A stretch of 5,056 bases of DNA from Verrucomicrobiota bacterium (GTDB lineage: Bacteria; Verrucomicrobiota; Verrucomicrobiia; Limisphaerales; UBA1096). Under the pieces are notes generated by a model, which saw nothing but the letters and a program-made list of their open reading frames with translations, had not been told where the DNA came from and did no database searches. The position numbers and the translations under genes were made by a program. The stretch spans positions 1 through 5,056 of the forward strand of contig DQOE01000198.1 of the NCBI GenBank assembly GCA_015658765.1, read 5' to 3'. How positions within the stretch are numbered: position 1 is the first letter of the stretch; the number at the start of each line of letters is the position of its first letter. Positions 4,223-5,056 of this stretch are shown here, piece by piece.

Positions 4223-5056
4223 TCAGGTGGTACGCGCTCCCTTAAATCGGAACAGCGAGTTCACCGAGGAATTGTTGTGGATTCGCTGAATGGCTTCCCC
4301 CAGCAATCCCGCAACAGAGAGGGTGTTAATGTTCAACCCCTCGATTTCGGGGCGGGGGACTGTATCAGTCGTTATCAATTCGTCAATACAAGAGTTTTTC
4401 AGGCGGTCAATGCCCAGATTATTGAGAATCGTGTGCGAAACACAGGCCCGGACGCTCGCCGCCCCTCGCTCCTTGAGAATGACCGCAGCGTTGACCAGCG
4501 TGCCGGCCGTCTCGGTGAGGTCATCGACTAAAAGCGCATTTTTGCCCTCAATATCGCCGATAATGCCCATCGACTCCGTATCGGTGGCACTCGTGCGGCG
4601 TTTCGCGACGATCGCCAGGTCGGCCCCGAGCATTTCCGAGTAGGCGTGGGCCATTTTCAAGCCACCAACATCCGGGCTGACGACCACTTGATCGTCCCTC
4701 TTAGCATATTTGAGATAGGCGAAGATCACCGGTGAGGCGTACAGATGATCCACCGGGATGTCGAAAAAGCCCTGAATCTGCTGGGCGTGCAGATCCATCG
4801 TTAAAATCCTGTTGGCCCCGGCAGCCACCAGCAGGTTGGCCACGAGCTTGGCCGTGATCGGGACACGCGGTTGATCCTTCCGGTCCTGCCGGGCATAGCC
4901 GTAAAACGGCAGAACCGCGGTGATGCGGTCGGCGCTGGCCCGCTTGAGTGCGTCCATGATAATGAACAACTCCATCAAGTTATGGTTCGTCGGCGGGCAG
5001 GTCGATTGAATCACAAACACATCCTCACCGCGGACATTTTCCTCGATCTTGGCCAA
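4223..5056 (-). CDS. prs: Ribose-phosphate pyrophosphokinase (PRPP synthetase), 5' truncated by the window
   Basis: Prs transfers pyrophosphate from ATP to ribose 5-phosphate, making PRPP for purine, pyrimidine, His, Trp and NAD synthesis. The 277 visible codons end at TGA (4223-4225). The first codon in the window is TTG, but alignment of KIEENVRGEDVFVIQST with E. coli QINENVRGGDIFIIQST shows it is internal, with about 45 residues missing. Counting from it, key features are the ATP-binding FYGYARQDRK (51-60), MDLHAQQIQGFFD (87-99), the VVVSPDVGG motif (124-132), the catalytic flexible loop starting AKRRTSATDTE (151-161), and the ribose-phosphate loop LLVDDLTETAGTL (175-187). The third acidic residue of that loop is Glu instead of the Asp found in E. 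coli and human enzymes, a conservative change. The C-terminus IQRIHNNSSVNSLF matches the family. It is the first visible cistron of the minus-strand cluster; its promoter lies outside. Confidence 0.97.
   Translation of the reverse strand: MAKIEENVRGEDVFVIQSTCPPTNHNLMELFIIMDALKRASADRITAVLPFYGYARQDRKDQPRVPITAKLVANLLVAAGANRILTMDLHAQQIQGFFDIPVDHLYASPVIFAYLKYAKRDDQVVVSPDVGGLKMAHAYSEMLGADLAIVAKRRTSATDTESMGIIGDIEGKNALLVDDLTETAGTLVNAAVILKERGAASVRACVSHTILNNLGIDRLKNSCIDELITTDTVPRPEIEGLNINTLSVAGLLGEAIQRIHNNSSVNSLFRFKGARTT

Noticed and set aside
5054..5056. TTG at the window edge as the prs start codon
   Set aside because: The following residues align to about position 48 of E. coli Prs, so the codon is an internal Leu and the gene is simply cut by the window.

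Overview
The window is an ordinary housekeeping region of a moderately GC-rich (roughly 60%) Gram-negative bacterium. Seven genes on the minus strand converge on one gene on the plus strand. A lipobox-bearing lipoprotein points to a diderm envelope. The short, divergent bS6 that starts with a KYEGTI-like strand, the two-domain CTC-type bL25 with an Ala/Glu tail, and the order prs-ctc-pth-rpsF-ssb-rplI together suggest the PVC group, most likely Verrucomicrobiota. That placement rests on remembered family features, not on a search, and is only moderately secure.

Layout. Positions 1-857 (+) hold the 3' three quarters of carA, the glutaminase subunit of carbamoyl-phosphate synthetase. Positions 858-953 are the convergent intergenic region, with an 8-bp inverted repeat just after the carA stop and then a strong, nearly symmetric terminator (907-938) that can serve both strands. 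Positions 954-1463 (-) encode a small lipoprotein of unknown function, visibly less GC-rich than its neighbours. Positions 1505-5056 (-) read, in transcription order, prs (5' end cut by the window), rplY/ctc, pth, rpsF, ssb and rplI. Gaps are 29-62 nt, except that pth overlaps rpsF by 47 nt. No stretch over 100 nt lacks a gene. I see no tRNA, rRNA, insertion sequence, phage gene or CRISPR array.

How the genes fit together. The minus-strand cluster joins two widely conserved blocks. One is prs-rplY-pth (PRPP supply, 5S rRNA-binding protein, peptidyl-tRNA recycling). The other is rpsF-ssb-(rpsR)-rplI, here lacking rpsR. The products serve nucleotide synthesis, translation and replication, and are probably co-transcribed with the lipoprotein gene as the last cistron. 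CarA and Prs both feed pyrimidine nucleotide synthesis, but the two genes are convergent and there is no sign that they are co-regulated.

The point most worth checking is the pth/rpsF junction. An in-phase A AAA AAG heptamer lies just before the rpsF start. A -1 shift there would end Pth at a TGA overlapping the rpsF ATG (ATGA), replacing the 47-nt overlap with the usual coupled arrangement. This could be recoding, transcript slippage, or a one-base homopolymer error. I found no convincing novel multi-gene system.
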